In this document: positions 39,870-48,544 of the stretch, piece by piece
Layout of the letters: every line of letters begins with the position of its first letter
Numbering within the stretch: position 1 is the first letter of the stretch
Assembly (NCBI GenBank): GCA_002491115.1
Contig: DKVI01000062.1
Location: forward strand, 1 to 57,975
Reading direction: 5' to 3'
DNA length: 57,975 nt
Source of the DNA: Lachnospiraceae bacterium UBA7182
GTDB taxonomy: Bacteria > Bacillota > Clostridia > Lachnospirales > Lachnospiraceae
Program-made: the position numbers and the translations under genes
The notes under the pieces: generated by a model
Told to the model about the DNA's origin: nothing
Database searches by the model: none
Seen by the model: only the letters and a program-made list of their open reading frames with translations

Positions 39870-42062
39870 TTATTTGTCAATTCTGATAAAATGCATCTGA
39901 CGGGCGCGATATTCTCCCATCTCTTCCGGAAGCGGTATCCCGGCCTCCATCAGCGCGTCCGCGCCGTATATTTTTTTACTTTTCTGCTCCTCATACAGAC
40001 TGCCCGGCGTCAGTCCTTTCAGGCGGATATACGTTGCGGGCATATTACCGTGCAGCTCCAGCATAACCGCGCTGACCAGTACTTCACTTCCGTCTTCTTT
40101 GATAAACTCCCAGGCGCCCGCTTTGTCTTGAAACGGGTCGGTCAGCCGGTAATACAGTCCACTGCGAATCAGCGGCTCAAATTTTCTGTATCTTTCAATC
40201 TGCCTGCGAACCTGCTCCCTTTCCACATCAGAAAGCGTCCTTACGTCCAGTTCATAGCCCAGCATGCCCGCCATCGCGGTCACCCCCCGGGTCTTAAAAG
40301 GAGTCACACGGCCCGTCTGATGATTCGGCACCGCCGATACATGAGAAGCCACTGCCGATGCCGGATAGCCAAAAGAGGTGCCGTACTGTATGCGGATACG
40401 ATCCAGCGCGTCCGTGTTATCGCTGCACCAGATCTGAGGGGTATAATAGAGCATGCCCGGGTCGAAACGGCCGCCGCCGCCGCTGCATCCTTCCAGCAGA
40501 ATATCCGGATACTTTTGCACCAGCCGCTCCAGAAAATCATAAAGTCCCAGCACATAGTCATGCATCACCCTGCCCTGATCTTCCGTACACCGGGAATAGC
40601 AGTCGGCCAGGCTTCGGTTCATATCCCATTTCAGGTACTCAATATTTCCCTGGTCCAGAATCCTGCACACTGCCTCAAATATGGCATCCACCACATCCTT
40701 CCGGGAAAAATCCAGAATCAGCTGATTTCTTCCCCGCACCGGAGGACGGCCGGGAGCCGCGAAAGCCCAGTCCGGATGCGCCCGGTACAGATCGCTGTCT
40801 TCATTAACTGCCTCCGGTTCAAACCAGATCCCGAACTTGATGCCAAGCGCATTGATCCTGCCAACCAGGCTCTCCAAAGATTCCCCCAGCTTTTCCTCAT
40901 TGACATACCAGTCTCCCAGTCCTTTGTCGTCATTGTCACGTTTTCCGAACCACCCGTCGTCCATCACGATCATATCCATGCCCAGATCCGCCGCCTGCCT
41001 GGCAAGCTGATAGATCGATTCGCCGGTAAACTCAAAATAGGACGCCTCCCAACTGTTCAAAAGAATGGGACGGGCACAGTCCTTGTATTTTCCCCTGCAC
41101 AGATGGGTCCTGAAACAAAGGTGCAGGTTCTGAGACAGCCTGGCAAGCCCGCTGCCGCTGCAGGACAAAACGACTTCCGGCACATAAAAAGTCTCTCCCG
41201 GCATAAGCGGATAGGAAAACAACTCGTCTGAAAGCCCCAGAAGGGCGCGGGTCTGGCCATACTGGTCCTTTTCCACCTCGCCTTTAAAATTCCCGCTGTA
41301 CAAAAAGGACATAGAATAACATACGCCCGTGTCCTCCGTCGTATCGCGGCCTGCCAGGATCAGCATCGGATTGTACTGATGGCTGGATGTCCCCCGACGG
41401 CTTCCGATCACCTGCGCGCCGTGGGAAACCTTTGTCCGCTGCACATTGCGCTCCATCACATGGCGCCCGTAAAAACTGATCAGATCATATTCGCCGGATA
41501 CCCAGTCCAGGCACGCCGCCTGGGCCTTTTCCAGATGGATTTTTCCTTCACATGCATTCTCAATGCATGCGCTTCTGGTTATAATATCCAGTTCCGGCAG
41601 CACCCCATACAGAAGCGTCATCTTTACGTTTGTAACCGGGTCTTTCATATAAATCCTCAGAGTCTGCGCCTCTGTCTCTTCCCCATAGACTGCAGGGAGG
41701 CCCGGAATACGGTATTTCCCGTCAGAAATATTGTGACTCTGGTAGCGGAAATCACATCCGTAAGACCCGTCCGCGTTTTTTATAACGACCGCGGGACTCC
41801 TGTAATCCCCTGTCCCCTGGCAGGGAAGCTCCTGGGGCAAAGCATCCATGGAATAGGTACGATCAAGCCCTGCATCATACGGATTACCTGAAAATCCCCT
41901 GTCTGCATAAGTCAGGAGATAATCCATGCATCCTTCGCTCCGGCGGCCATAATAAAGGTGCAGCAAAAATCCGTAACGGTCGATCTGCATCTGGTATGTG
42001 GTATTCCGGGTATGTATTGTAAAAGTCCTGTCCTGCTCAGAAAAAAATATACATTTGCTCAC
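39870..42062 (-). CDS. GH36 alpha-galactosidase
   Basis: 730 residues, full length for bacterial GH36. It removes alpha-1,6-galactose from raffinose-type sugars or melibiose. The N-terminal beta-sandwich is followed by the barrel with DDGWFGKRDND, the nucleophile Asp in LKWDMNRS (near residue 478), EGCSGGGGRFD and the acid/base Asp in WCSDNTDALDR. It is intracellular (no signal peptide). It starts at GTG with AGGAGG nine bases upstream. With GH32 it would turn raffinose into galactose, glucose and fructose. It has its own promoter without an evident LacI dyad. Confidence 0.95.
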   Translation of the reverse strand: MSKCIFFSEQDRTFTIHTRNTTYQMQIDRYGFLLHLYYGRRSEGCMDYLLTYADRGFSGNPYDAGLDRTYSMDALPQELPCQGTGDYRSPAVVIKNADGSYGCDFRYQSHNISDGKYRIPGLPAVYGEETEAQTLRIYMKDPVTNVKMTLLYGVLPELDIITRSACIENACEGKIHLEKAQAACLDWVSGEYDLISFYGRHVMERNVQRTKVSHGAQVIGSRRGTSSHQYNPMLILAGRDTTEDTGVCYSMSFLYSGNFKGEVEKDQYGQTRALLGLSDELFSYPLMPGETFYVPEVVLSCSGSGLARLSQNLHLCFRTHLCRGKYKDCARPILLNSWEASYFEFTGESIYQLARQAADLGMDMIVMDDGWFGKRDNDDKGLGDWYVNEEKLGESLESLVGRINALGIKFGIWFEPEAVNEDSDLYRAHPDWAFAAPGRPPVRGRNQLILDFSRKDVVDAIFEAVCRILDQGNIEYLKWDMNRSLADCYSRCTEDQGRVMHDYVLGLYDFLERLVQKYPDILLEGCSGGGGRFDPGMLYYTPQIWCSDNTDALDRIRIQYGTSFGYPASAVASHVSAVPNHQTGRVTPFKTRGVTAMAGMLGYELDVRTLSDVEREQVRRQIERYRKFEPLIRSGLYYRLTDPFQDKAGAWEFIKEDGSEVLVSAVMLELHGNMPATYIRLKGLTPGSLYEEQKSKKIYGADALMEAGIPLPEEMGEYRARQMHFIRIDK

Positions 42063-42125
42063 TTGGCAATTCCTCCTGCGGTTTATTAAATTTAGCCATA
42101 CATCCGGCAGATGGCATCTTGCGAC

Positions 42126-42154
42126 ATTATACCATCCCGCTATCCCAAAGTCAA
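42126..42154 (-). promoter_or_regulatory. promoter of the GH36 gene
   Basis: Minus strand TTGACT (42154-42149), a 17-base spacer and TATAAT (42131-42126), with an extended -10 TG. Confidence 0.75.
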
Positions 42155-42166
42155 AAAAATATAAAA

Positions 42167-42185
42167 GATCCGGACTTTCCGGATC
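42167..42185 (-). terminator. second terminator after the P-II/DUF1538 operon
   Basis: A perfect 8-bp stem GATCCGGA / TCCGGATC with a three-base loop. On the minus strand TTTTATATTTTTTTG follows. Confidence 0.8.
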
Positions 42186-42202
42186 GGTATTTCAACGAAA
42201 AA

Positions 42203-42220
42203 AAGCGCATTTACGCGCTT
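42203..42220 (-). terminator. first terminator after the P-II/DUF1538 operon
   Basis: A 6-bp stem AAGCGC / GCGCTT with a six-base loop, followed on the minus strand by a T run. It lies two bases after the P-II stop codon, in tandem with the hairpin at 42167-42185. Confidence 0.7.
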
Positions 42221-42222
42221 CA

Positions 42223-42972
42223 TCAGATCGGCGCGAAATGGTCCACATTCGCGCTGCATACGATGGCCTGGGCTTCCGTCTTAAGTCCGTGCTTTTCGTT
42301 GACTGCGTCCATGATCCGGTTGCGCAGCTCATTGGGAACGATGATAACCATAATCTCTTTTTCCGTCTGAAGAGAGATGCCATGATATTTTTCCAGCGCC
42401 TTCACGCCGCTCCATCTGGCGCGCAGAATCGTGCCGCCTCTGGCGCCAAGTTCCCTGGCCGTATCCAGTACTGTTTCCGTATATCCCTGATTTACGCTGA
42501 TCAGGATCAGGCTGTGTTTGTTTTCAGAAGACATATGCGGTCTTTCCTTTCCTGTATCATGATTCTCTGTCTTAAATGTTTTTTCCAGAAATGTGTCAGT
42601 AATTTTAGGCACCGGTTCTTTTTTCGCTTTTTCTCCGATCGGAAGGCTTAACGCGGCGGCAATCATATTGCTCATGCCTGTCAGGGGAAGATCAAAAAAG
42701 ATCCCTTTGGTATCCACGCTTCCCCTGAGTTCATTGCTCATCCTGTATACCAGTTGATCCATCAAAGATTCCGGCGCAATGCTTAAGACAATATCTTTGT
42801 CCCGGGACTCAAGCCCCAGAATGTCCATGATCTCGGAAGTGGCGGTCCCCCGCCCCACCGTCTGATAATGAAAACTTACGCCTTCCCGTTCATAAAGCCG
42901 GATCAGGTCTTTTCCTTTTCTTCGCTCCACAATAGAAACCATCAGTTTAGGACGTTTTGTCCTTGCTTCCAT
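42223..42972 (-). CDS. fused double P-II-like regulatory protein
   Basis: 249 residues with two P-II (GlnB/GlnK-like) ferredoxin-like domains. The first (about 10-95) is KLMVSIVERRKGKDLIRLY...VGRGTAT...IMDILG. The second (about 155-249) is SLILISVNQGYTETVLDTARELGARGGTILRARW. An unconserved linker of about 50 residues separates them. P-II proteins bind nucleotides and switch transporters or enzymes. The T-loop tyrosine of classical GlnB is not evident. It directly follows a DUF1538 membrane protein gene (20-base gap), so that protein is its likely target. Confidence 0.85.
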   Translation of the reverse strand: MEARTKRPKLMVSIVERRKGKDLIRLYEREGVSFHYQTVGRGTATSEIMDILGLESRDKDIVLSIAPESLMDQLVYRMSNELRGSVDTKGIFFDLPLTGMSNMIAAALSLPIGEKAKKEPVPKITDTFLEKTFKTENHDTGKERPHMSSENKHSLILISVNQGYTETVLDTARELGARGGTILRARWSGVKALEKYHGISLQTEKEIMVIIVPNELRNRIMDAVNEKHGLKTEAQAIVCSANVDHFAPI

Positions 42973-42992
42973 CTGTCCACCCGCTTTCTGTA

Positions 42993-44510
42993 TCAGTCGT
43001 CAAAATACAATACGATATCTTCAATCTGCTCAAACTGGTCTTTTAAATACTTGCTTCTTGCATGTCTTCTAAGTTCGCTTGCAAGCCCCAAAGTCTGTAT
43101 GGTAACAAGGGGCGTCATAGCCACCATGGCCACCACTCCGAAAGCGTCGGTCAGAAGATTGCCGCCCGCCGCCTCGCAGGCCCCCATGGCAAAAGGCAGA
43201 AGAAAAGCCGCCGTCATAGGACCGCTGGCAACGCCGCCGGAGTCAAAAGCAATACCTGTATAGATCTTTGGAACAAAAAAAGTCAGAAGGAGGGAAATCA
43301 GATACCCCGGAATCAGAAAATACAGGATCGGAATCCCTGTAAGAATGCGTAAAACAGAGATTCCCACAGAGACCGCCACACCGATGGAAAGTCCTGTCTT
43401 CATAGATCCGGCAGAGACAGAACCATTGGATACTTCCTCCACCTGCCTGGTCAGCACATGCACGGCAGGCTCGGCCGCCACGATAAAATATCCCATAAGC
43501 ATACCGATCGGAATCAAAAGGTAATTATCTTTGCGCGCACCAATGGCCGCTCCTAAAAACTGCCCGGCGGGCATAAAGCCCACATTGACGCCGGTCAGGA
43601 AAAGCACAAGACCTGTATATGTATAAATAAGACCTCCGACAATCTTTAAGATTTTCCGCCGCCGGAATCTTTTTGTGCCTGCCTGGAATAAAAAGAGCAT
43701 ACCTGCGATGGGCAGAACTGCCGCCGCAACCTCTTTCAGATATGCGGGGAATGCCCGCACAAACTCCCTGGCGGCATCCACCGTTGTCTCGATTCCGGCG
43801 ATCTCTTTCATCTCATACGCGGCAGAATCCGGCTGATAAAAGATCCCAAGGATCAGCACTGCCAGCACCGGGCCGATACTGCACAGCGCGACCAGGCCGA
43901 AACTGTCCTCTCCGGAATGCCGGTCGCTTCTAAGAGCCGCAAGTCCCACGCCCATGGACATAATAAAAGGGACCGTGACAGGGCCGGTGGTCACACCGCC
44001 GGAATCAAAGGATACCGGAATAAAAGATGCCGGAGTAAACGCCGCTGCCAGAAATACAATTCCGTAAAAAACGAACAACAGCCTGTTCAACGGAATCTCA
44101 TAAAACATCCTGGCAATGGCTATCATCATAAAAACGCCGACACCTCCGGCTACTGCCAGGACGATCACCATATTGGGAATAGCCGGAACCTGTTCTGCCA
44201 GCACCTGCAGATCCGGTTCGGCCATGGTAATGATAACTCCAAAAACAAAACCTGACAGGATGGGCCAGACTGCTTTCCTGGATTTGCTCATTTCGATTCC
44301 CATTCCTTCTCCCATGGGTGTCATGGCCAGATCCGCGCCCAGCGTAAAGACACCCATGCCAAAGATCAGAAGGATCGCACCAAACAGAAACAACACCAGC
44401 GTACCCGCCGACACCGGCGCGATGGTAATGCTTAAAACCAGCACAATCGCGGTGATCGGAAGTACGGAAGCCAGCGACTCAAATATTTTTTCTCTCAGTT
44501 GTTTTCTCAA
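42993..44510 (-). CDS. DUF1538 tandem membrane protein
   Basis: 505 residues with about 12 hydrophobic segments in two homologous halves. Each half carries the signature FDSGGV(T/A)(T/S)GP (near residues 155 and 420) and a second conserved AEPxxxVL stretch (MAEPDLQVL and AAEPAVHVL). The symmetrical repeats and paired conserved polar motifs are typical of secondary transporters, but the substrate is unknown. A frame to 44546 begins with GTG inside the -10 of the promoter at 44545-44574. The likely start is therefore the TTG at 44510, with AAGGCGG six bases upstream. Confidence 0.85.
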   Translation of the reverse strand: MRKQLREKIFESLASVLPITAIVLVLSITIAPVSAGTLVLFLFGAILLIFGMGVFTLGADLAMTPMGEGMGIEMSKSRKAVWPILSGFVFGVIITMAEPDLQVLAEQVPAIPNMVIVLAVAGGVGVFMMIAIARMFYEIPLNRLLFVFYGIVFLAAAFTPASFIPVSFDSGGVTTGPVTVPFIMSMGVGLAALRSDRHSGEDSFGLVALCSIGPVLAVLILGIFYQPDSAAYEMKEIAGIETTVDAAREFVRAFPAYLKEVAAAVLPIAGMLFLFQAGTKRFRRRKILKIVGGLIYTYTGLVLFLTGVNVGFMPAGQFLGAAIGARKDNYLLIPIGMLMGYFIVAAEPAVHVLTRQVEEVSNGSVSAGSMKTGLSIGVAVSVGISVLRILTGIPILYFLIPGYLISLLLTFFVPKIYTGIAFDSGGVASGPMTAAFLLPFAMGACEAAGGNLLTDAFGVVAMVAMTPLVTIQTLGLASELRRHARSKYLKDQFEQIEDIVLYFDD

Positions 44511-44544
44511 TCCATACCGCCTTTCCGTTATGTAAACTGAATTC

Positions 44545-44574
44545 ACTATACCGGAAAAACAGGCGGTTTGTCAA
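44545..44574 (-). promoter_or_regulatory. promoter of the DUF1538-P-II operon
   Basis: Minus strand TTGACA (44574-44569), an 18-base spacer and TATAGT (44550-44545). Confidence 0.7.
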
Positions 44575-44606
44575 TAAGACAGCGGTTAAGCTTCCGCTAA
44601 ACTTTT

Positions 44607-45986
44607 CTACTGCTCCTGATAAAACCTGCATCCGCAGCGTCCGTTTTCTTTCACTTCATACAGAGCCTCATCCGCCTTTTTATACAGATCATCTGTAAAT
44701 CCGCTTTTTGAAAAGGCTCCGCCCACACTTAAAGACACCTGGGGCAGCCCGTCGTCCGGATGCAGCAGCGTGTGATTCAGTTCCATAATCTTTTTCTCTA
44801 TGACTGCGCTCAAATCCGCCGTCATGTTAGGCAGAATCACAGCAAATTCATCCCCGCCGATCCGCGCCGGATAGTCCGTGGCACGAAATCCCTCTTTCAA
44901 AAGCTTTGCCACTTTTTTAAGCACCTGGTCTCCGACCTCATGACCGTATCCGTCATTGACCAGCTTAAATTTATCCACATCAATAATCAAAAAGCCCATA
45001 GGGATCTGATTCATCCGGAACATGGTTTTTAGCTGGTCAAACCCGCCCCGGTTCACAATACCGGTCAATGGATCATGCTCCGCCTGATAACGCAGCATGG
45101 CTTCATTTGCATTTTTGACCTCAAAAATATCATTATAAGTCAGCGCCAGATATTTAAATTCATAAGACCCTGTGACCTCCATCATTTTTTCCTCTTTGAT
45201 GCAGTTCACATGGACTTGCAGAGGTTTTATGATCAGCATAATAATCATGATAAACGTAGCGACCGTCTCCACAAACAGAATGCTGATCAATCTTCTCTGC
45301 ATCGCCATCATGGATGCCAGTCCGGCTGTGTTGTCGAGCATTTTCTGGTGCGTTATCTCATGAATGCTTTCCATGGTACTGGCGACGCTTGCCGCAATCT
45401 GATCTTTGGCTTCCTGATATTTACTGCCGAAAACGATTGCCCGTGCCCTTTGCACCATATCTTCTTTACTTAAACCCTGATCTGCCTCTTCTAAAACAAC
45501 CGACTGCACTGCTTCCGGCAAACCGGCTTCATCATATCCCTGCGCCTGAGAGATCAGCCGCATGGCGTAGATCTCATCCACCATCAGGTCATTGGAACGC
45601 TGAAGTGCTTCCAGAAGATACTCATATGCCGCATTGCCGTCATAATAAGTCTTTAACTGCTCCAGAGCCGTCTCTCTGCGTCTGGTATCATACACTTCCG
45701 TAAAGTAATTTTCCATATACTCAGGCTCCAGCGTTACTGTATAAAGGCGTGCCTGTTCCGTCAGATACGCAGACCCATCCGTCAGAAGCGCGCTGCTTTC
45801 TTCGCAGGCAATATAATCCTCCATAGAGTTATGTACTTCTTCATACCTGCCTGAAACACGGACGGTTGCCGATATCAGCAAAATATACAGAATGCAGGAT
45901 ATCAATATCATAACCATATTCACCGTACTGATCCGGACCCCTTTGATCTGTCTTTGTTTGTTCTCTTCCATAACCGTTCTCTCCAT
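44607..45986 (-). CDS. membrane diguanylate cyclase
   Basis: 459 residues. A membrane segment (about 22-45), an extracytoplasmic helical sensor region (about 50-225), a second membrane segment (about 232-256), a HAMP-like linker and a GGDEF domain. The active site is RIGGDEFAVILP. The product-inhibition I-site RxxD (RATD) lies five residues before GGDEF, so it should make c-di-GMP and be feedback inhibited. The start could be Met6 (45971), which has GGAGAG at proper spacing, whereas 45986 has almost none. It follows OGG by four bases. Confidence 0.93.
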   Translation of the reverse strand: MERTVMEENKQRQIKGVRISTVNMVMILISCILYILLISATVRVSGRYEEVHNSMEDYIACEESSALLTDGSAYLTEQARLYTVTLEPEYMENYFTEVYDTRRRETALEQLKTYYDGNAAYEYLLEALQRSNDLMVDEIYAMRLISQAQGYDEAGLPEAVQSVVLEEADQGLSKEDMVQRARAIVFGSKYQEAKDQIAASVASTMESIHEITHQKMLDNTAGLASMMAMQRRLISILFVETVATFIMIIMLIIKPLQVHVNCIKEEKMMEVTGSYEFKYLALTYNDIFEVKNANEAMLRYQAEHDPLTGIVNRGGFDQLKTMFRMNQIPMGFLIIDVDKFKLVNDGYGHEVGDQVLKKVAKLLKEGFRATDYPARIGGDEFAVILPNMTADLSAVIEKKIMELNHTLLHPDDGLPQVSLSVGGAFSKSGFTDDLYKKADEALYEVKENGRCGCRFYQEQ

Positions 45987-45990
45987 CTCT

Positions 45991-46803
45991 TTATTTTTCT
46001 TTTAGCAGTTCATAATAAAATATGTATTGCTGCATTACACCTTGAAATCCTTTGTACCGCCTGTGCGGAAATCCTCTTTTATAGTGTACTTCCAACACTT
46101 GGCGGATATGCGTGTCAACAGGAAAGGCTTCCAGATGATGCAGCGCAAAAAGGCAGACGCAGTCCGCTACCTTTTCTCCCACTCCAAACAGCTTTAAAAG
46201 TTCTTCCCGGGCTTTTTTATACGAAAGCATACGCACTTTTTCCAGACACACTTCCCCTGAAACTACGCTTCTGGCCGCCCGGACCACATATTTGCTGCGA
46301 TAACCCAGATTACATGCTTTCAATGCATCTTCATCAAGCTGCGCAAGCGCCTCCGGCGCCGGAAAGGCATAATATACGGTTCCGTCCTTTCCGACACGGC
46401 GTTCCCCATAATTTTCACAGATATTCCGGATGCAGCGCCTGATTCTGGCAATATGGTTCTGCTGGGATATAAGAAACGACACGATCATCTCCCACAGATC
46501 CTGCCTGAGAATCCGGATACCGCCGCCGCAGGCTGCTGCCGTCGTCAGGTAAATATCCCTGGGGTTGAGCTTTTCTTTATAGAACCGGTAATCTGCTTCC
46601 AGATCAAAATATCCTTTCCAGAACGTCTCGAACTCCTGCTCGTCACACGAAAAGACGCAGCGCTCTCCCTCCTGTTCAAGCGTCAGATAGCGGTTATCTG
46701 CCAAAACCTCATAGCTGCCGTCCGAACGTTCCCTCATCCGGAAGCACTGTCCGGAGCGGCAGATCTGGGCAATGCTGAAATCAGTAATATATTTTTCCAC
46801 CAT
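45991..46803 (-). CDS. 8-oxoguanine DNA glycosylase/lyase (OGG type)
   Basis: 270 residues. An N-terminal OGG_N domain (DFSIAQICRSGQCFRMRER) is followed by a helix-hairpin-helix-GPD domain. The latter has LISQQNHIARIRR, LGYRSKYV and the hairpin LFGVGEKVADCVCLF, where the catalytic Lys is KVADC, with the catalytic Asp in PVDTHIR. It excises 8-oxoguanine from DNA. It lies between an HD-domain gene and a diguanylate cyclase gene in one direction with short gaps. Confidence 0.93.
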   Translation of the reverse strand: MVEKYITDFSIAQICRSGQCFRMRERSDGSYEVLADNRYLTLEQEGERCVFSCDEQEFETFWKGYFDLEADYRFYKEKLNPRDIYLTTAAACGGGIRILRQDLWEMIVSFLISQQNHIARIRRCIRNICENYGERRVGKDGTVYYAFPAPEALAQLDEDALKACNLGYRSKYVVRAARSVVSGEVCLEKVRMLSYKKAREELLKLFGVGEKVADCVCLFALHHLEAFPVDTHIRQVLEVHYKRGFPHRRYKGFQGVMQQYIFYYELLKEK

Positions 46804-46823
46804 AATGCCTGCCTGTCCGTTTT

Positions 46824-47339
46824 CTACTCTTTATTCTGATAAATCGAGCGCAAAAGGGCAATACCTGTGGATGTCTTAAATAATTTTTCTCTCGCAGTTT
46901 CAATATTCGCCGCCGAATATTTGGATTCATCCGCGTTTACCAGATAATCGGCCTCCAGAAGAATCTGATAGTCAATTCCGTCAACTGCGTCGATCGTATG
47001 GTGGTGGCCCACCAAAAAGACCACCCTCTTTATCATATCCTCCGGCAGACCGGTGTCTTTCAGGAAATCTTCCGCCAGCGCCGTCCCTTCCATCTCCTGA
47101 TATTTGCCGTTGGTAGTCCCGTATTTTTTCCTGCATAACGGGCAGGCGATATCATGAAGGATCGCTGCTGTCTCTGTCGTTTTCTGATGCCAGGGGGAAA
47201 CTCCCTCACATTCCCCAATGGTCTTTGCATAAGCGTATACTTTCAGAAAATGCTGAATATCGTGAAGGTTTCCATTGGAATACGCAATCATTTTCACCAT
47301 AATCTCTGCTGTTGTCATTTCTTTATTCAATATTATCAC
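46824..47339 (-). CDS. HD-domain phosphohydrolase
   Basis: 171 residues. The HD motif pattern is NLHDIQHFLKVYAYA (His), ILHDIACPL (HD) and VGHHHTID then EADYLVNADE. It is a probable metal-dependent phosphohydrolase of the YedJ-like HD type; the substrate is unknown. A start at Met8 (47318) is also possible. It is the first gene of an HD-OGG-diguanylate cyclase run. Confidence 0.88.
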   Translation of the reverse strand: MIILNKEMTTAEIMVKMIAYSNGNLHDIQHFLKVYAYAKTIGECEGVSPWHQKTTETAAILHDIACPLCRKKYGTTNGKYQEMEGTALAEDFLKDTGLPEDMIKRVVFLVGHHHTIDAVDGIDYQILLEADYLVNADESKYSAANIETAREKLFKTSTGIALLRSIYQNKE

Positions 47340-47364
47340 ACTCCCTTATATCTTTATGCTTGCC

Positions 47365-47399
47365 AAAAGACCCACGCTGGTCTGTCGCATGGGTCTTTT
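47365..47399 (-). terminator. hairpin terminator between AKR and HD genes
   Basis: A 10-bp stem AAAAGACCCA (47365-47374) / TGGGTCTTTT (47390-47399) with a 15-base loop. It probably ends the aldo-keto reductase transcript; read from the promoter at 47432-47460 it could attenuate the HD operon. Confidence 0.75.
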
Positions 47400-47431
47400 A
47401 GCAGGCATAAGAACGCCTTTCTTCTTTATTT

Positions 47432-47460
47432 ATCCTACCGTTTTCGCATAATTCTGTCAA
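47432..47460 (-). promoter_or_regulatory. possible promoter for the HD-OGG-DGC operon
   Basis: Minus strand TTGACA (47460-47455), a 17-base spacer and TAGGAT (47437-47432). A terminator-like hairpin lies between it and the HD gene. Confidence 0.45.
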
Positions 47461-47557
47461 TACCGTGAAATCATATCTTTCTATTTTTTTACTCAGTCCT
47501 TTTATTCTCAATTTCCATACTGCTCTTCTTCCATCGGAGACGGGCAAAAAGGTATTT

Positions 47558-48409
47558 TTATCCCTCAAACGGAAGATGCATGGTTGCATATTTTTCTTCC
47601 GTGGCGTTGTCGGCTGTATAATATTTCCTGGTTCCGTCCAGTTTTGCAATCTCTGCCATCTCTTCGTCTATCAGCAAAAAATCGAAAATATTGATATTAT
47701 CGCGGATATGATCCGGGTTTTTCGATCCCGGTATCGTCATAAAGCCCATCTGGGTATGCCAGCGAAGGACGATCTGTGCGCCGCTTTTATGATATTTGTC
47801 CGCCAGCTTTGTGAAAATCTCTTCTTTTAAAAGCCCCGGATCACCATGTCCCAACGGATACCATCCCATGAGCTTTGTGCCGCAGGAGGCAAGACGTCCC
47901 ATGATCTCTTTTTCCGTGCAGTACGGATGTGTTTCAAGCTGAATAACATGGGGCAGAACTTCGGCGGCGGCAAGAAGCTTTTCCAGTTTCTCATCATGCA
48001 TATTCGATATACCAAGAGAACGCGCTTTCCCTTCTCTGTACGCTCTTTCGATCAACTGATAACCGGCTGTAAAATTGCCGGCGGGCTGATGAATAAAAAG
48101 AAGATCCACAAAGTCAAGCCCCAGTCTCTTAAGCGTATCCTCCACCGCGTTTTCTTTCTCATACAGCGTGGGCCAGATCTTGGTGGAAACAAATACATCC
48201 TCGCGCTTTACGATTCCTTCTTTGACCGCGCGGGCCAGTCCCCTGCCTGCCGCCTCCTCATTCATATAGGCATTGGCGGTATCAATCATACGGTACCCGC
48301 CTTTCAGAGCGGTATATACTGATTCCTCTGTATCCTCCGGGCTGATCATAAATGTTCCGATTCCAAGTACCGGCACCTTTACATTGTTAGAAAGTGTTAC
48401 ATATTCCAT
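47558..48409 (-). CDS. aldo-keto reductase
   Basis: 283 residues, an NAD(P)H-dependent carbonyl reductase of the AKR superfamily, cytoplasmic. The catalytic tetrad is seen in MIDTANAY (Asp, Tyr), STKIWP (Lys) and LLFIHQP (His). Cofactor residues are in PGSKNPDHIRDN. A GGAGG precedes the start. A LysR gene is divergent and may regulate it. Substrate unknown. Confidence 0.93.
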   Translation of the reverse strand: MEYVTLSNNVKVPVLGIGTFMISPEDTEESVYTALKGGYRMIDTANAYMNEEAAGRGLARAVKEGIVKREDVFVSTKIWPTLYEKENAVEDTLKRLGLDFVDLLFIHQPAGNFTAGYQLIERAYREGKARSLGISNMHDEKLEKLLAAAEVLPHVIQLETHPYCTEKEIMGRLASCGTKLMGWYPLGHGDPGLLKEEIFTKLADKYHKSGAQIVLRWHTQMGFMTIPGSKNPDHIRDNINIFDFLLIDEEMAEIAKLDGTRKYYTADNATEEKYATMHLPFEG

Positions 48410-48458
48410 ATGAGTACCTCCTGTCAGTTACGTTTTCCGAATTTGTTTACAGTGACAG

Positions 48459-48487
48459 TTTACATCGGCAGAAAAATAATGTACAAT
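48459..48487 (+). promoter_or_regulatory. promoter of the LysR gene
   Basis: TTTACA (48459-48464), a 17-base spacer and TACAAT (48482-48487), in the divergent gap with the reductase gene. Confidence 0.65.
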
Positions 48488-48544
48488 GCCAATATCGGAA
48501 TCTACTATGTAAAAATCGTATACCAAAAAGAAAGGACATCCGTT

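Noticed and set aside
44511..44546. Longer DUF1538 start at a GTG
   Set aside because: The GTG lies in the -10 of a TTGACA-N18-TATAGT promoter, so it would be at or before the transcript start; TTG at 44510 has a proper ribosome binding site.
47398..47649. An 83-residue leftward frame with a readable end (KKIERYDFTVLTELCEN)
   Set aside because: Its first half overlaps the aldo-keto reductase gene and no start with a ribosome binding site lies in the unique part.
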